A stretch of 64,000 nt of DNA from UBA4465 sp002292365 (GTDB lineage Bacteria > Bacteroidota > Bacteroidia > Cytophagales > Cyclobacteriaceae): positions 1,488,001 to 1,552,000 of the forward strand of contig CALSQY010000001.1 in assembly GCA_943788615.1 (NCBI GenBank), given 5' to 3'. This document shows positions 26,898 through 35,518 of the stretch, one piece after another. A model generated the notes under the pieces. That model made no database searches. It was not told where the DNA came from and saw only the letters and a list, made by a program, of their open reading frames with translations. The translations under genes and the position numbers were made by a program. How positions within the stretch are numbered: position 1 is the first letter of the stretch; the number at the start of each line of letters is the position of its first letter.

Positions 26898-28241
26898 ATG
26901 GGTTCAAGAAAAGTAATTATTTTATTTTTTTTAGTAAGGATTTTTATTTTTCCTTCTTCAGCTCAAATGAGAAATGAGATTACTCGAGCATCTAACCAGT
27001 CCATGCAACTAGATAGAAAGTTTATTAAAAAATCACATTTGATATTAGAAAAGTTTGATCACTTAACTTTTGAAACCCATACATCTAAAAAAATAAATTT
27101 TAGGGTTGTTTCTCCTTCGGGAACAATTGTTCATGAATCTGTGATTAAAAAAACCAAAATGACTTGGCAGTTTGATGCCATTGATAGCGGAGACTATTCG
27201 ATAGAGGTGGAAAATTTATCTTTTTTGTTCAAGACTAAAGTAGATCAGATTATTACACTCAATAGGTTTCCTTTTCAAATAGGTGCGGCAAAAGATTCTA
27301 TTCCCTTTTCGCAAGCCGTTGCCCGTACCAATCCTATTGAATCAGAGGGTTTTTTCCAAATCACTAGATTCAATGATAAAAATTTAATGATAGGTCCCTT
27401 TGACAAAGGAGATACCTTACTTTTTACCATGAATAGGGTAACCAAGAAATCACCCTCAATTGAAATTGTTAATGGAGCGAAAGAACTTTTGTTTGCCAAT
27501 AGAAAATCTAAAAAAGCAGTACAAGCCATAATTCCAGTTTTAAAAAAAGATTCCTTTCAAATAACCATGATTTCTAAGGCTTGGTTAGGACAAGAAAACA
27601 AATTTCGTATTGACCGGATTACTCCTCTCAAGTATGTCGTTGATACCAGTCTAATACCCAAGCCAATAATGTATGATACAATTCCTATTGATTTCTTAGA
27701 TACCACGATATATTTAGGTGCGGTGCGAGATTATACAAATTCTAATTCAGAAAAATTCACTTTCAATTTTGAGGCAGATTCAACCATTGCTTTTTGGAGT
27801 ATAGTTTTTGGAACGGGATCACAGTACGAGTCAGCTATGGTAGCATTGGATGAAAGTATAGTAACAGATAGCCTAGGAGACGAGGCATTATATACAGATG
27901 TTTTAAAAAATTATGTTTTAGGTGATCCATTGGATTTAGCATTTAAAAAAGATCAAACGCTAGTATCACTCCAAACAATCAACGGGCAAAACATTACCCT
28001 TGAGTCGAAATTGGCTCACTCAAGTCAAGATACTTCGGGCCTTATCTATGACAACGTTCTAATAGTTCCATCTTCACAAATAGCTTCGAACTTACAAATC
28101 AAATCAGGCATCAATTTTGCGCTGATGAATGACTTATGCTGTGAGCATTATTTGTATTTTAAGAATGAAGATAAAAATCTAGGAAAAAAAGTATACGTTA
28201 AAGTTTTGCTTTTTAGAATCAAATTAAATGATGATATTTGA
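26898..28241 (+). CDS. Secreted protein of unknown function, CIS-linked
   Basis: 447 residues with a signal peptide (hydrophobic run then IFPSSAQ, about residue 22). No membrane helix elsewhere, so periplasmic or outer-membrane associated. Residues about 35-130 have a beta-rich pattern (FETHTSKKINFRVVSPSG, then DSGDYSIEVENL) like pre-peptidase C-terminal or similar beta-sandwich domains. A later segment contains the Lys/Phe-rich core FNFEADSTIAFWSIVFGTG. I do not recognise a family. Starts 2 bases after the DUF4407 stop, so it is part of the same transcript. Confidence 0.7.
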   Translation: MGSRKVIILFFLVRIFIFPSSAQMRNEITRASNQSMQLDRKFIKKSHLILEKFDHLTFETHTSKKINFRVVSPSGTIVHESVIKKTKMTWQFDAIDSGDYSIEVENLSFLFKTKVDQIITLNRFPFQIGAAKDSIPFSQAVARTNPIESEGFFQITRFNDKNLMIGPFDKGDTLLFTMNRVTKKSPSIEIVNGAKELLFANRKSKKAVQAIIPVLKKDSFQITMISKAWLGQENKFRIDRITPLKYVVDTSLIPKPIMYDTIPIDFLDTTIYLGAVRDYTNSNSEKFTFNFEADSTIAFWSIVFGTGSQYESAMVALDESIVTDSLGDEALYTDVLKNYVLGDPLDLAFKKDQTLVSLQTINGQNITLESKLAHSSQDTSGLIYDNVLIVPSSQIASNLQIKSGINFALMNDLCCEHYLYFKNEDKNLGKKVYVKVLLFRIKLNDDI

Positions 28242-28290
28242 AAGGCCATGAAATATTGAATTATAGATTTTAAAAATTAAGTTTTCCATA

Positions 28291-30024
28291 ATGAATTTTA
28301 AAGGTAGCACTTTAGGTGTCATAGTAATCGTTTTGATGTTGCCTTTCTTGTCTCTCGGCCAGGATTTGCGTAAGCAAATCATGGGGGCACAGAGGAAGGT
28401 TATGAAAGAAGTCAAGCGAACCAATCGCGATGCCAAAAAGGTTAAGAAGATGTTTGGATCTAGTAAAAAAACGGTGGATTCCTCTAGCGATACGGCTGAC
28501 ATTATTACTTGGTCTAAGGCGCCCTACATACCTAACAGCGGGATGATTCATGACTATGAATACATCTATACTTTTTTTCATGCCCAGCAGGAATACAGTT
28601 TTAAAAATGATCGAAGTCTTAAATATATTGAGTGGGACTCTGTAGAAAATGTTTTCTATAATAACATTGGCGCTCATGACAGTATTGATACTAAATATGA
28701 GGTCATTGGTTGGCATCCCTATTGGATGGAAGATGCTTACAAATATTATAATTATGATTTATTAACCATGTTGTCGTTATACTCCTACGATATTGACCCG
28801 TTGACAGGTAAAAACAGAAATCCGTTGATGGTTAAGCAGGCGGTGGAAGATAGTGTGGCAAAGTTCATCAAGCAACAGAATCCAAACGTCAAAGTTTTAT
28901 TATCAATTACCTCTTTTGGGTCAGAAAACAACGAGATGTTCTTGGCCAGTAGAGAGGCTCAAAATCAATTTATTGAGGAATTATTGTCAATCATGATAGA
29001 TGGAAATTTTGATGGAATTGATGTTAATTTCGAACAAATACCAGCTCTTTATGGTGATTTTTTCAATTTTTTTATTAGAAAGCTCAGTACGCAATTACAA
29101 AATGGGGGTTATTCGCTGATTTTAGATGTACCTTATTTTAATGATAAAAACACCTTTAACTATTCTGAGTTAAAATACTTCGTTACCTATTTTAACATTA
29201 TGGGATATGATTTCAGTGGTGAACATTCTGACTTCCCGGGATCTGTAGCCCCTCTCAATGCACTGACCAATCAGCCTAGTTTGGAAACCTGTGTCAATGA
29301 TTTTTTGAATCTAGATATAAATGGTGGCCAGATCATTCTCTCTTTACCTTTATACGGTGTTACTTGGGACATAAAAGACATCAAGATAGGCCAAAGTACT
29401 TATTTGGAATCTTTACCCTATTATGAAATCATTTCAACTTATGACACCGAGTATAATCCCAATTTTGATCCAATCAGTGCAAGCTTTTTTTATTTGATGA
29501 ATGATGCTGAGTCAAGTAAAATATGCTGGTTTGAAAATGAAACTAGTTTAGATATTAAATACGATTGGATTAAGTCGAAAAATCTAAGAGGAGTTGGTTT
29601 GTGGGCAATGGGATATAGTCAAGGATCAATTGATATTTGGCAAGGCATTTCGAAAAGTTTTGGAGTAGATTCTTTGGTAAAAATTGAGCCCATTAAGTCT
29701 AGCCTTTCAGGTCCGTATGGTTTGGCTTTGAGTATTCATAATAACAAAAAAATCATCGGTTTCGGTTTTTTGATTTTTGTAGGATTTTTGGTTGTTGGTT
29801 TTGTTTATGCATTGACCGATTGGCGCGTACGAGATGCACTTTTTGTGAATCAGTCCTTTCGGGTTATATATAGTATGATATTTATGATATTGAGTATCCT
29901 TGGTTTGCAATACTTCTTAATTGTAACTCCTCAATGGGCTGTTGTTTTGGGCGTTTTAGTGGGGAGTATAGGAGTGATTTTAATCAACATGTTTTTTAGT
30001 TATAATAGGAGAAAATTAAGATAA
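28291..30024 (+). CDS. Membrane-anchored GH18-fold protein
   Basis: Signal peptide (about 1-24), a basic helical linker, then a glycoside hydrolase 18 TIM barrel (about 110-455). Family features: the segment EVIGWHPYWM at the first strand, KVLLSITSFG at strand three, and the active-site strand DGIDVNFE at 241-248, with catalytic Glu248 kept but the third Asp of DxxDxDxE replaced by Asn246. The terminal barrel motif GLWAMGYSQG is also present. After the barrel are three hydrophobic helices (about 490-515, 530-550, 555-575), so the barrel is anchored in the inner membrane facing the periplasm. A peptidoglycan- or glycan-related role is likely. The Asn could reduce hydrolysis and leave a binding function. 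Confidence 0.8.
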   Translation: MNFKGSTLGVIVIVLMLPFLSLGQDLRKQIMGAQRKVMKEVKRTNRDAKKVKKMFGSSKKTVDSSSDTADIITWSKAPYIPNSGMIHDYEYIYTFFHAQQEYSFKNDRSLKYIEWDSVENVFYNNIGAHDSIDTKYEVIGWHPYWMEDAYKYYNYDLLTMLSLYSYDIDPLTGKNRNPLMVKQAVEDSVAKFIKQQNPNVKVLLSITSFGSENNEMFLASREAQNQFIEELLSIMIDGNFDGIDVNFEQIPALYGDFFNFFIRKLSTQLQNGGYSLILDVPYFNDKNTFNYSELKYFVTYFNIMGYDFSGEHSDFPGSVAPLNALTNQPSLETCVNDFLNLDINGGQIILSLPLYGVTWDIKDIKIGQSTYLESLPYYEIISTYDTEYNPNFDPISASFFYLMNDAESSKICWFENETSLDIKYDWIKSKNLRGVGLWAMGYSQGSIDIWQGISKSFGVDSLVKIEPIKSSLSGPYGLALSIHNNKKIIGFGFLIFVGFLVVGFVYALTDWRVRDALFVNQSFRVIYSMIFMILSILGLQYFLIVTPQWAVVLGVLVGSIGVILINMFFSYNRRKLR

Positions 30025-30028
30025 AAGC

Positions 30029-30265
30029 ATGAAAATATTTGCAAGAGAATTTCTCTGGTTTATTACCGCCATAATTCTAGCGCTTCCTGTTGCTTATTTA
30101 TTTATTGAATATATGTCGCTCACCCCGACGGGCAATCAATCAACAATACAAGAACAAACTTTTGAAATGGAGTTATTTATAACGGGAGGAATCATTGGAA
30201 TCATTTTTACTTACATCATGCGCTTGGTCGTATGGGCCATCACCAAAACTATAATAGAGGAATAA
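30029..30265 (+). CDS. Small two-helix membrane protein
   Basis: 78 residues with two hydrophobic helices (about 8-30 and 50-72) separated by a short polar loop. It lies 4 bases after the GH18-fold gene and one base before the DUF4255 gene, so it is embedded between the envelope module and the structural CIS module. No family recognised. A holin-like or anchor role would fit the size and context, but sequence alone does not show it. Confidence 0.65.
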   Translation: MKIFAREFLWFITAIILALPVAYLFIEYMSLTPTGNQSTIQEQTFEMELFITGGIIGIIFTYIMRLVVWAITKTIIEE

Positions 30266-30266
30266 A

Positions 30267-31040
30267 ATGATTCATAACCTGCTGCCTGTAGTTTGTTCAG
30301 AACTCAATGATTATTTTAAATCAAGATATGGTGTAAGAGAAAATAGACTTGTACTTTCTAACTTAATTAACCAAGATGGTTCAGTTGCATTAGAAGGTTC
30401 CAATACAGTAGTTTGTTCACTAGTCAACGTTGAGGAAGAGACTACTTTAAAAGCTACGGCAGGCACGACCTCGTCAGGAGGTACTTTTGTCAAAAGTAGT
30501 CCAGATATTTATGTGAATTTAACTATTATTTTTTCGAGTTATTTTGTAGGAAAAAATTATGTAGAGGCTTTGAAGTTTTTGTCAGGAGTGATCTATTTTT
30601 TTCAAGGGAAGCCTGTTTTTACCAACGACAATACGCCAGGGCTTTCAGATAATGTTGAGAAGGCAGTATTTGATTTAACTTCGCTATCCTTTCATGATTT
30701 GAGTGCCGTATTTCAAATGATGGGCTCCAAGTATTTGCCTTCAGTCGTTTATCGTATCAGAATGCTGACTTTTGCCACAGACAATATGGAGGATACCATT
30801 CCATCGATTTCAGGAATTGGGATTATCCCTGAAGGGGACGAAGATGTTGCCAGTGGACCGCAGACCGCAGGTGGTCAAAGCGCTGCTGAAAAAGCCTTTA
30901 ATAGTGAAAGAAAACGAGTAGTTGAGGCAGAGGAAAAGTTAGTAACCGATGATGCAGAAGGAATTGAGGATGATCCATTTGATCGTTCTAGAAGTCAAGC
31001 TAATCATTCCGCACCTGGTAAAAATAATGATGATAGATAA
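30267..31040 (+). CDS. CIS cap/tail-terminator protein, DUF4255 (Afp16/Pvc16-like)
   Basis: Caps the distal end of the tube and sheath. The N-terminal 190 residues are a DUF4255 (Pvc16 N-terminal) domain: a first helix LLPVVCSELNDYFKS, the NTVVCSLVNVEEE strand, PDIYVNLTIIFSSYF, YVEALKFLSGVIYFFQ and KYLPSVVYRIRMLTF are in family order. The remaining 65 residues are a charged, probably disordered tail. Starts one base after the small membrane protein. In Afp and PVC loci the Afp16 gene is usually last; here it opens the structural block. Confidence 0.88.
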   Translation: MIHNLLPVVCSELNDYFKSRYGVRENRLVLSNLINQDGSVALEGSNTVVCSLVNVEEETTLKATAGTTSSGGTFVKSSPDIYVNLTIIFSSYFVGKNYVEALKFLSGVIYFFQGKPVFTNDNTPGLSDNVEKAVFDLTSLSFHDLSAVFQMMGSKYLPSVVYRIRMLTFATDNMEDTIPSISGIGIIPEGDEDVASGPQTAGGQSAAEKAFNSERKRVVEAEEKLVTDDAEGIEDDPFDRSRSQANHSAPGKNNDDR

Positions 31041-31051
31041 AGAATAATTAA

Positions 31052-32101
31052 ATGGTTCAGTATCAAGTTCTTTTTGAGGTATCACTAAGCCATAAATATT
31101 ATTCAGGACCTTTTGCCAAAGATTATGAAGTAATTATGACTGCTTCTTTGCAGGCAATGATGAAATCATATCAACTTATATTCAAAAAAAAAGCTGAGGG
31201 TTTCGCTATTTTAGGTAAGTCAGATCATTTGTTTTTGTTATCATCATCCAAAGAGGCCATCAAATTTAGATTCGGAATACAGTTAAAAAACAGGTATTTC
31301 GAAAACTTCAGCAAAATCAGACCCGCAGCGCCCTATATGAAATACATGTTTCGTAATGAGATTTATCAAAAAAATAAGAATGGGGAGTCAGAGAAACAAG
31401 AGATTAATTTACATGCTGGTAAATTGTTAAGCGATACTAATTATAATTTTTGTTTGTCAAGAAATTTTCAGCCCGCTAAAATTTGGGGAAATGAACTTAC
31501 TATTTCTGATAGAAATAATAATTACTTCGAGGGGGAAATAGATGAAAACACCCAATTAGGACAAATATTAACGGATGATTATGGTTCATATCAAGTCAAG
31601 TCTTCTCAGTCAACAGAAGAAGATGAAATTTTTTATCTAGAACCTGAACTGAAAAAAAGTTGGGGTATTGTTGAGATTTCTTTGCAATCATCATCAGATA
31701 CGCAGTTCGAGAAAGTGATAGGAACACATTTTAAAATAAATATAGATGCCAGGAAAGTATTTTGGACGTATTATTTTGTGTCTAATAATAACAATCACTT
31801 TAAAAATATTTCAGTTTATAAAGGAAAGGAGAAAATAGACTTTTCTGAGGTAGAACAAGTACTTCTGCCTAATAATCAAGGAGCGACAAAAATAACATCT
31901 CAAATTGCCATTTCATTATCAAGATTTTATGATGGGCCAAAAATATATGCTGAGTTAGAAGACATTGCATCTCAGGGATCAAAGGAAGTGGTGGGCATTA
32001 ATAAAATATATTTACCTACACCAAATATTCAACGCATTAAAGCAGTAGCGGTGAATCAAGATATTCGATATTACGCTGAAATGTATGTTCAAAATGTATA
32101 A
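31052..32101 (+). CDS. Unknown protein between cap and sheath genes
   Basis: 349 residues, no signal peptide or membrane helix, rich in predicted beta strands. N-terminal pattern YQVLFEVSLSHKYYSG is followed by a mixed region and two later beta blocks (SWGIVEISLQSS, VFWTYYFVSNNN). I do not recognise the family. It starts 11 bases after the DUF4255 gene and is followed by a possible weak terminator, then the sheath gene. Its location suggests a structural or assembly factor such as a second cap or adaptor. Confidence 0.65.
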   Translation: MVQYQVLFEVSLSHKYYSGPFAKDYEVIMTASLQAMMKSYQLIFKKKAEGFAILGKSDHLFLLSSSKEAIKFRFGIQLKNRYFENFSKIRPAAPYMKYMFRNEIYQKNKNGESEKQEINLHAGKLLSDTNYNFCLSRNFQPAKIWGNELTISDRNNNYFEGEIDENTQLGQILTDDYGSYQVKSSQSTEEDEIFYLEPELKKSWGIVEISLQSSSDTQFEKVIGTHFKINIDARKVFWTYYFVSNNNNHFKNISVYKGKEKIDFSEVEQVLLPNNQGATKITSQIAISLSRFYDGPKIYAELEDIASQGSKEVVGINKIYLPTPNIQRIKAVAVNQDIRYYAEMYVQNV

Positions 32102-32103
32102 AC

Positions 32104-32128
32104 TAGAAATTTCTATTTTTTTTTTTTT
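32104..32128 (+). terminator. Possible weak terminator upstream of the sheath gene
   Basis: A small palindrome TAGAAATTTCTA lies immediately after the stop at 32101 and is followed by 13 consecutive T. The stem is short and A+T-rich, so efficiency should be low. It separates the envelope/cap genes from sheath and tube. The 115-base gap to the sheath gene probably contains a separate promoter, though I see no clear motif. Confidence 0.35.
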
Positions 32129-32215
32129 ACAGTCGTAGGTATTATCAAAAATTCAATCTAGATTTAAAGACCAAATTTTATTTTTCTATTAATCACCTTT
32201 TAAACTATTAAATTT

Positions 32216-33688
32216 ATGGCACAAGTTTTGGCAACGCCTGGCGTTTACATCGAAGAAAAAAGTGCATTTCCAAGTTCGGCGGTTCAAGTTGCAACTGCTG
32301 TGCCTGCTTTTGTGGGATATACCGAGAGAGCACTCAAAAACAATAAATCCATTATTAACAAACCAACGCGTCTCACGTCTTTAAGTGAATATCACCAGTT
32401 TTTTGGAGGGGCTCCAAAAACTACGTTTACCGTAGCTGCAGATGATGCGTCAGGTTTCTCTGTGGCGGTGGATGCGCCTACTAAATTCAATTTATATCGT
32501 TCTATGAGGCTCTTTTTTGCCAATGGAGGCAGCGTCTGTTACATTGTATCAGTAGGGGATTATTCTAGTGCTGTGAGTGCTAAGGATCTAAATGATGAGG
32601 CTGAAGAAAAAGGAATACCTACCTTACTGAAATCGCCTGAACCCACGATGCTCGTCATTCCGGATGCAGTACTACTCGAAGAAAATGATTGTGCCTCACT
32701 GCAGCAAGCGATGCTTATGCATTGTGGTAATGCTACGAAAAGTAGGGTAGCTATTCTTGATGTTTTCAATGGTGATCAGGAAAGATCTTATGATGAAAAT
32801 GATATCATAACCAAATCAAGAGAAGGGCTCGGTAATAATTTTTTACAATGGGGAGCTTCTTACTATCCTTATGTCAACACAACCATTGTGCAAGGTGATG
32901 AAATTGATTTCTCCAATGTGAGTAATTTAGATGCATTAACACCTCTACTGGATGCAGAAGCAGATGCCATTTATGGAGATGATGCTCAAATAATTAAAGA
33001 TGAAATTGCTAAATTAGTTGGGGAAAACGATGCGGTCAGTTTGAATCAAACTTTGATGGCCAAATTACCTTTGTACAAGGCAGTTATGGGAGAGATGAAA
33101 AATGAACTTAATGTTTTGCCTCCGAGCGGTGGCATGGCTGGAGTCATTTCAATGGTTGATGGTACGGTCGGCGTATTCCAATCACCTGCAAATGTTTCTA
33201 TGGGATCTGTGGTAAGTCCAACGGTAAATTTAACATCCAAAGATCAAGAAGACTTAAATCTTCCTTTGACGGGAAAAGCGATTAATGCGATTCGTTCTTT
33301 TGCGGGTAAAGGAGTTTTAGTTTGGGGAGCAAGAACGCTAGACGGAAACAGTCAAGATTGGAGATATTTAAGTGTAAGAAGAACGGTTACCATGATCGAG
33401 CAATCATTAAAAATTGCTTCTGAAAGTTATGTATTCCAACCTAATGAGGTGAATACATGGGTAGCTATAAAAGGCACAATGTTTAACTTCCTGAGAGATC
33501 AATGGAAGCAAGGTGCGCTAGCAGGATCATCACCTGATGATGCATTTTCTGTAGATGTTGGTTTAGGATCTACCATGACAGCTACAGACATATTAGATGG
33601 AATTATGAGAATTACAGTAAAGCTAGCAGTTACAAGACCAGCTGAATTTATAGTAATTACCTTCCAGCAGCAAATGCAGAAGTCATAA
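32216..33688 (+). CDS. CIS contractile sheath protein (Afp2-4/Pvc2-4-like)
   Basis: Forms the contractile outer tube. N-terminal linker ATPGVYIEEKSAFPSSAVQV and VPAFVGYTER, the central insertion domain, and the C-terminal conserved block GVLVWGARTLDGNSQDWRYL, VRRTVTMIEQSLK, TWVAIKGTMFNFLRDQW and RPAEFIVITFQQ are characteristic of phage-tail-sheath-like CIS proteins. 490 residues is in the normal range. Only one sheath gene is present, against three in Afp. Followed by the first tube gene after 54 bases, then a strong terminator, so these two abundant proteins form a high-expression unit. Confidence 0.95.
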   Translation: MAQVLATPGVYIEEKSAFPSSAVQVATAVPAFVGYTERALKNNKSIINKPTRLTSLSEYHQFFGGAPKTTFTVAADDASGFSVAVDAPTKFNLYRSMRLFFANGGSVCYIVSVGDYSSAVSAKDLNDEAEEKGIPTLLKSPEPTMLVIPDAVLLEENDCASLQQAMLMHCGNATKSRVAILDVFNGDQERSYDENDIITKSREGLGNNFLQWGASYYPYVNTTIVQGDEIDFSNVSNLDALTPLLDAEADAIYGDDAQIIKDEIAKLVGENDAVSLNQTLMAKLPLYKAVMGEMKNELNVLPPSGGMAGVISMVDGTVGVFQSPANVSMGSVVSPTVNLTSKDQEDLNLPLTGKAINAIRSFAGKGVLVWGARTLDGNSQDWRYLSVRRTVTMIEQSLKIASESYVFQPNEVNTWVAIKGTMFNFLRDQWKQGALAGSSPDDAFSVDVGLGSTMTATDILDGIMRITVKLAVTRPAEFIVITFQQQMQKS

Positions 33689-33742
33689 CCAAATAAAAAC
33701 CTATTTAAATAAAAAAATATTAAAAACTAAAATAACAAAAAA

Positions 33743-34192
33743 ATGGCTGGAGAAGTACAAGATAATATATGGCCCTTACCAAAATTTCATTTCAAACTAG
33801 AGGTAGATGATTTAGAGGCCAATTTTCAAGAAATCTCAGGAATGGACGCTGAAGTCGACGTGATTGAGTATCGTCATGGTGACAGTCCTGAATTTTCAAC
33901 GATAAAAATGCCTGGTTTAAGAAAATCAAGCGATATATCTTTGAAGAAGGGCACCTTTACAGGTGATATCAAGATGTATGAGTGGTTCAATTCTATTGCT
34001 ATGAATACAATAGAAAGAAAAACAGTAATTATATCACTGCTTAACGAGGCAGGAGAGGCTGAAATCGTTTGGACACTGACCAACGCCTTCCCAATGAAGG
34101 TTGTGGGTACTGATCTAAATTCTTCTAGTAGTGAAGTTGCTGTTGAAGAATTGGTTTTGGCTCATGAAGGGATTGAGTTTACAACACCTTAA
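33743..34192 (+). CDS. CIS inner tube protein 1 (Afp1-like)
   Basis: gp19/Hcp-like tube subunit of 149 residues. Family pattern: WPLPKFHFKLEVDD, FQEISGMDAEVDVIEYRHGD, then MPGLRKSSDISLKKGTF followed by the W-containing helix MYEWFNSI, and the final strand LVLAHEGIEF. Sits directly behind the sheath gene, as Afp1 type major tube proteins usually do. Its placement before the terminator suggests it is the main tube ring, while the two paralogues downstream, at lower dose, are baseplate-proximal rings. Confidence 0.93.
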   Translation: MAGEVQDNIWPLPKFHFKLEVDDLEANFQEISGMDAEVDVIEYRHGDSPEFSTIKMPGLRKSSDISLKKGTFTGDIKMYEWFNSIAMNTIERKTVIISLLNEAGEAEIVWTLTNAFPMKVVGTDLNSSSSEVAVEELVLAHEGIEFTTP

Positions 34193-34216
34193 TAAATAAT
34201 CTGCCTTAGACATAGA

Positions 34217-34246
34217 CGCACCTAACTCAGCAGTTAGGTGCGTTTT
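34217..34246 (+). terminator. Strong intra-operon terminator after sheath and tube 1
   Basis: A perfect 11-bp stem (CGCACCTAACT at 34217-34227 with AGTTAGGTGCG at 34232-34242), four-base loop, then four T. It lies 24 bases after the tube 1 stop. Located inside the same-strand CIS block, it should reduce read-through into the second tube and baseplate genes and help set stoichiometry. Confidence 0.85.
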
Positions 34247-34270
34247 AATTCATTATCTTTCAATAATTAA

Positions 34271-34747
34271 ATGGCTTTAAATTATCATTCTAGTGGGCTG
34301 ATCCAAGATAGTAATTGGCCGATGCCTGCTTTTTACTTTCAAGTTAAAATAGATGGAATTTCAGGAGCATTGGGATTTCAAAAAGTGTCAGGTTTAGAGG
34401 CAAAAACTAACTTTGTTGCTTATTCACATGGAAACACAAAGCAATCACATGATTATAACATAGCGGGGCGTACAGTTTATACAGATGCAACCCTTGAAAA
34501 AGGAATTTTCTCAGGTGATACAGATCTTTTTGAATGGTGGCGAAATAATCTAATTAAAGCTGTAAAAAGAAATGTTCAAATAGACTTGTTGAATGAAGAT
34601 GGAGATGCAGAAATAACTTGGAAGTTAGAAAATGCTGTCCCTGTCCAAATGACATTCGCAGAGTTAGATTCTCAAAAAACGGGGGGGGCGGCAATAGAAA
34701 AATTAGTGGTCAAGTACAATAGTTTTGAGATCATATCTCTTTTCTAA
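34271..34747 (+). CDS. CIS tube protein 2 (tube-like, baseplate-proximal)
   Basis: Paralogue of the first tube protein, 158 residues. It keeps WPMPAFYFQVKIDGI, FQKVSGLEAKTNFVAYSHGN, the LEKGIFSGD turn before FEWWRNN and the C-terminal LVVKYNSFEI. Residues between are diverged, which fits a distinct ring at the base or the distal end of the tube, comparable to the extra tube proteins of Afp/PVC. It starts 24 bases after the terminator hairpin. Confidence 0.88.
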   Translation: MALNYHSSGLIQDSNWPMPAFYFQVKIDGISGALGFQKVSGLEAKTNFVAYSHGNTKQSHDYNIAGRTVYTDATLEKGIFSGDTDLFEWWRNNLIKAVKRNVQIDLLNEDGDAEITWKLENAVPVQMTFAELDSQKTGGAAIEKLVVKYNSFEIISLF

Positions 34748-34812
34748 TTTTTGATAATTTGTAAATTTTCTCAAATTTATTTAATTTTTTTTTTAATAGG
34801 AATAAACAATAA

Positions 34813-35274
34813 ATGAGTGACTTCAAAGAGCCTATATTAAGTTTTAGATTTTCTGTTGAAATCGCTAGTTTTCCGGGAGATGATACCAATTGGCAATCTG
34901 TAAAAGGTATTACAAAGTCTTTAGAAACAGAGCAGATATATTCGGGAGGAGATGCAAACAGTGCCTATCATTTGCCAAAACATACAATTTACGAAGACTT
35001 AGTCCTCGAACGCGGCTTCATTGGTACCAAAACAAATTTCTATACTTGGTGCCAAAAAATGATAGACAGCGGTGGAGACTTTTGGGTGAATGGTATTTCA
35101 CCAAAAGAGATAAATGTAAAATTGAGAGACAGCTCGGATACACCATTGGCATCATGGAATTTTAAAAATGCGTATCCTATAAAAATAGAGATGTCTGAAT
35201 TTAGGGCCGATAAAGATGCTATTGCAATAGAAATGATTACTTTAAAATATAGTTCATTTACAAGATTAATTTAA
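34813..35274 (+). CDS. CIS tube protein 3 (tube-like initiator)
   Basis: Third tube-like protein, 153 residues. Pattern RFSVEIASFPGDDTNWQSVKGI, LPKHTIYEDLVLERGF and YTWCQKM, then ITLKYSSFTRLI, resembles Afp5/Pvc5-type tube initiators that join hub to tube. No signal peptide. The 65-base gap before it contains an A+T-rich stretch with a weak hairpin and a T-run (about 34750-34797), which might be another attenuator. The next gene is the small DUF5908-type protein. Confidence 0.85.
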   Translation: MSDFKEPILSFRFSVEIASFPGDDTNWQSVKGITKSLETEQIYSGGDANSAYHLPKHTIYEDLVLERGFIGTKTNFYTWCQKMIDSGGDFWVNGISPKEINVKLRDSSDTPLASWNFKNAYPIKIEMSEFRADKDAIAIEMITLKYSSFTRLI

Positions 35275-35324
35275 CAATTGAAATCGATAGTAAATAATTG
35301 CTTTAAACTTAAATATCATCCGAT

Positions 35325-35513
35325 ATGGGAATCAAAGTGAATCAGTTTTCAATAATGGCAAAGGTTAATGATCAAAAGAAAAAGGAACATTTTGGAGATG
35401 AAACTGCATCTGAAGTTGAAACAAAGAAAGATTTAGGGATGGAAGAAGAACTCATTCAAAAATGTTTTGATAAAGTAGTAGAGTACCTTAAAAACGAGAA
35501 AGATAGATTTTAA
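35325..35513 (+). CDS. Small DUF5908-type CIS protein (Afp6-position)
   Basis: 62 residues. The start GIKVNQFSIMAKVND resembles the short DUF5908 proteins (pattern I-x-x-L-x-I-x-A-x-V) found beside CIS hub genes at the Afp6/Pvc6 position. The rest is acidic with a C-terminal helix (LIQKCFDKVVEYLKNEK). Located 50 bases after tube 3 and 5 bases before the LysM hub gene. Function of the family is not established; an assembly role at the hub is a guess. Confidence 0.7.
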   Translation: MGIKVNQFSIMAKVNDQKKKEHFGDETASEVETKKDLGMEEELIQKCFDKVVEYLKNEKDRF

Positions 35514-35518
35514 AAATT

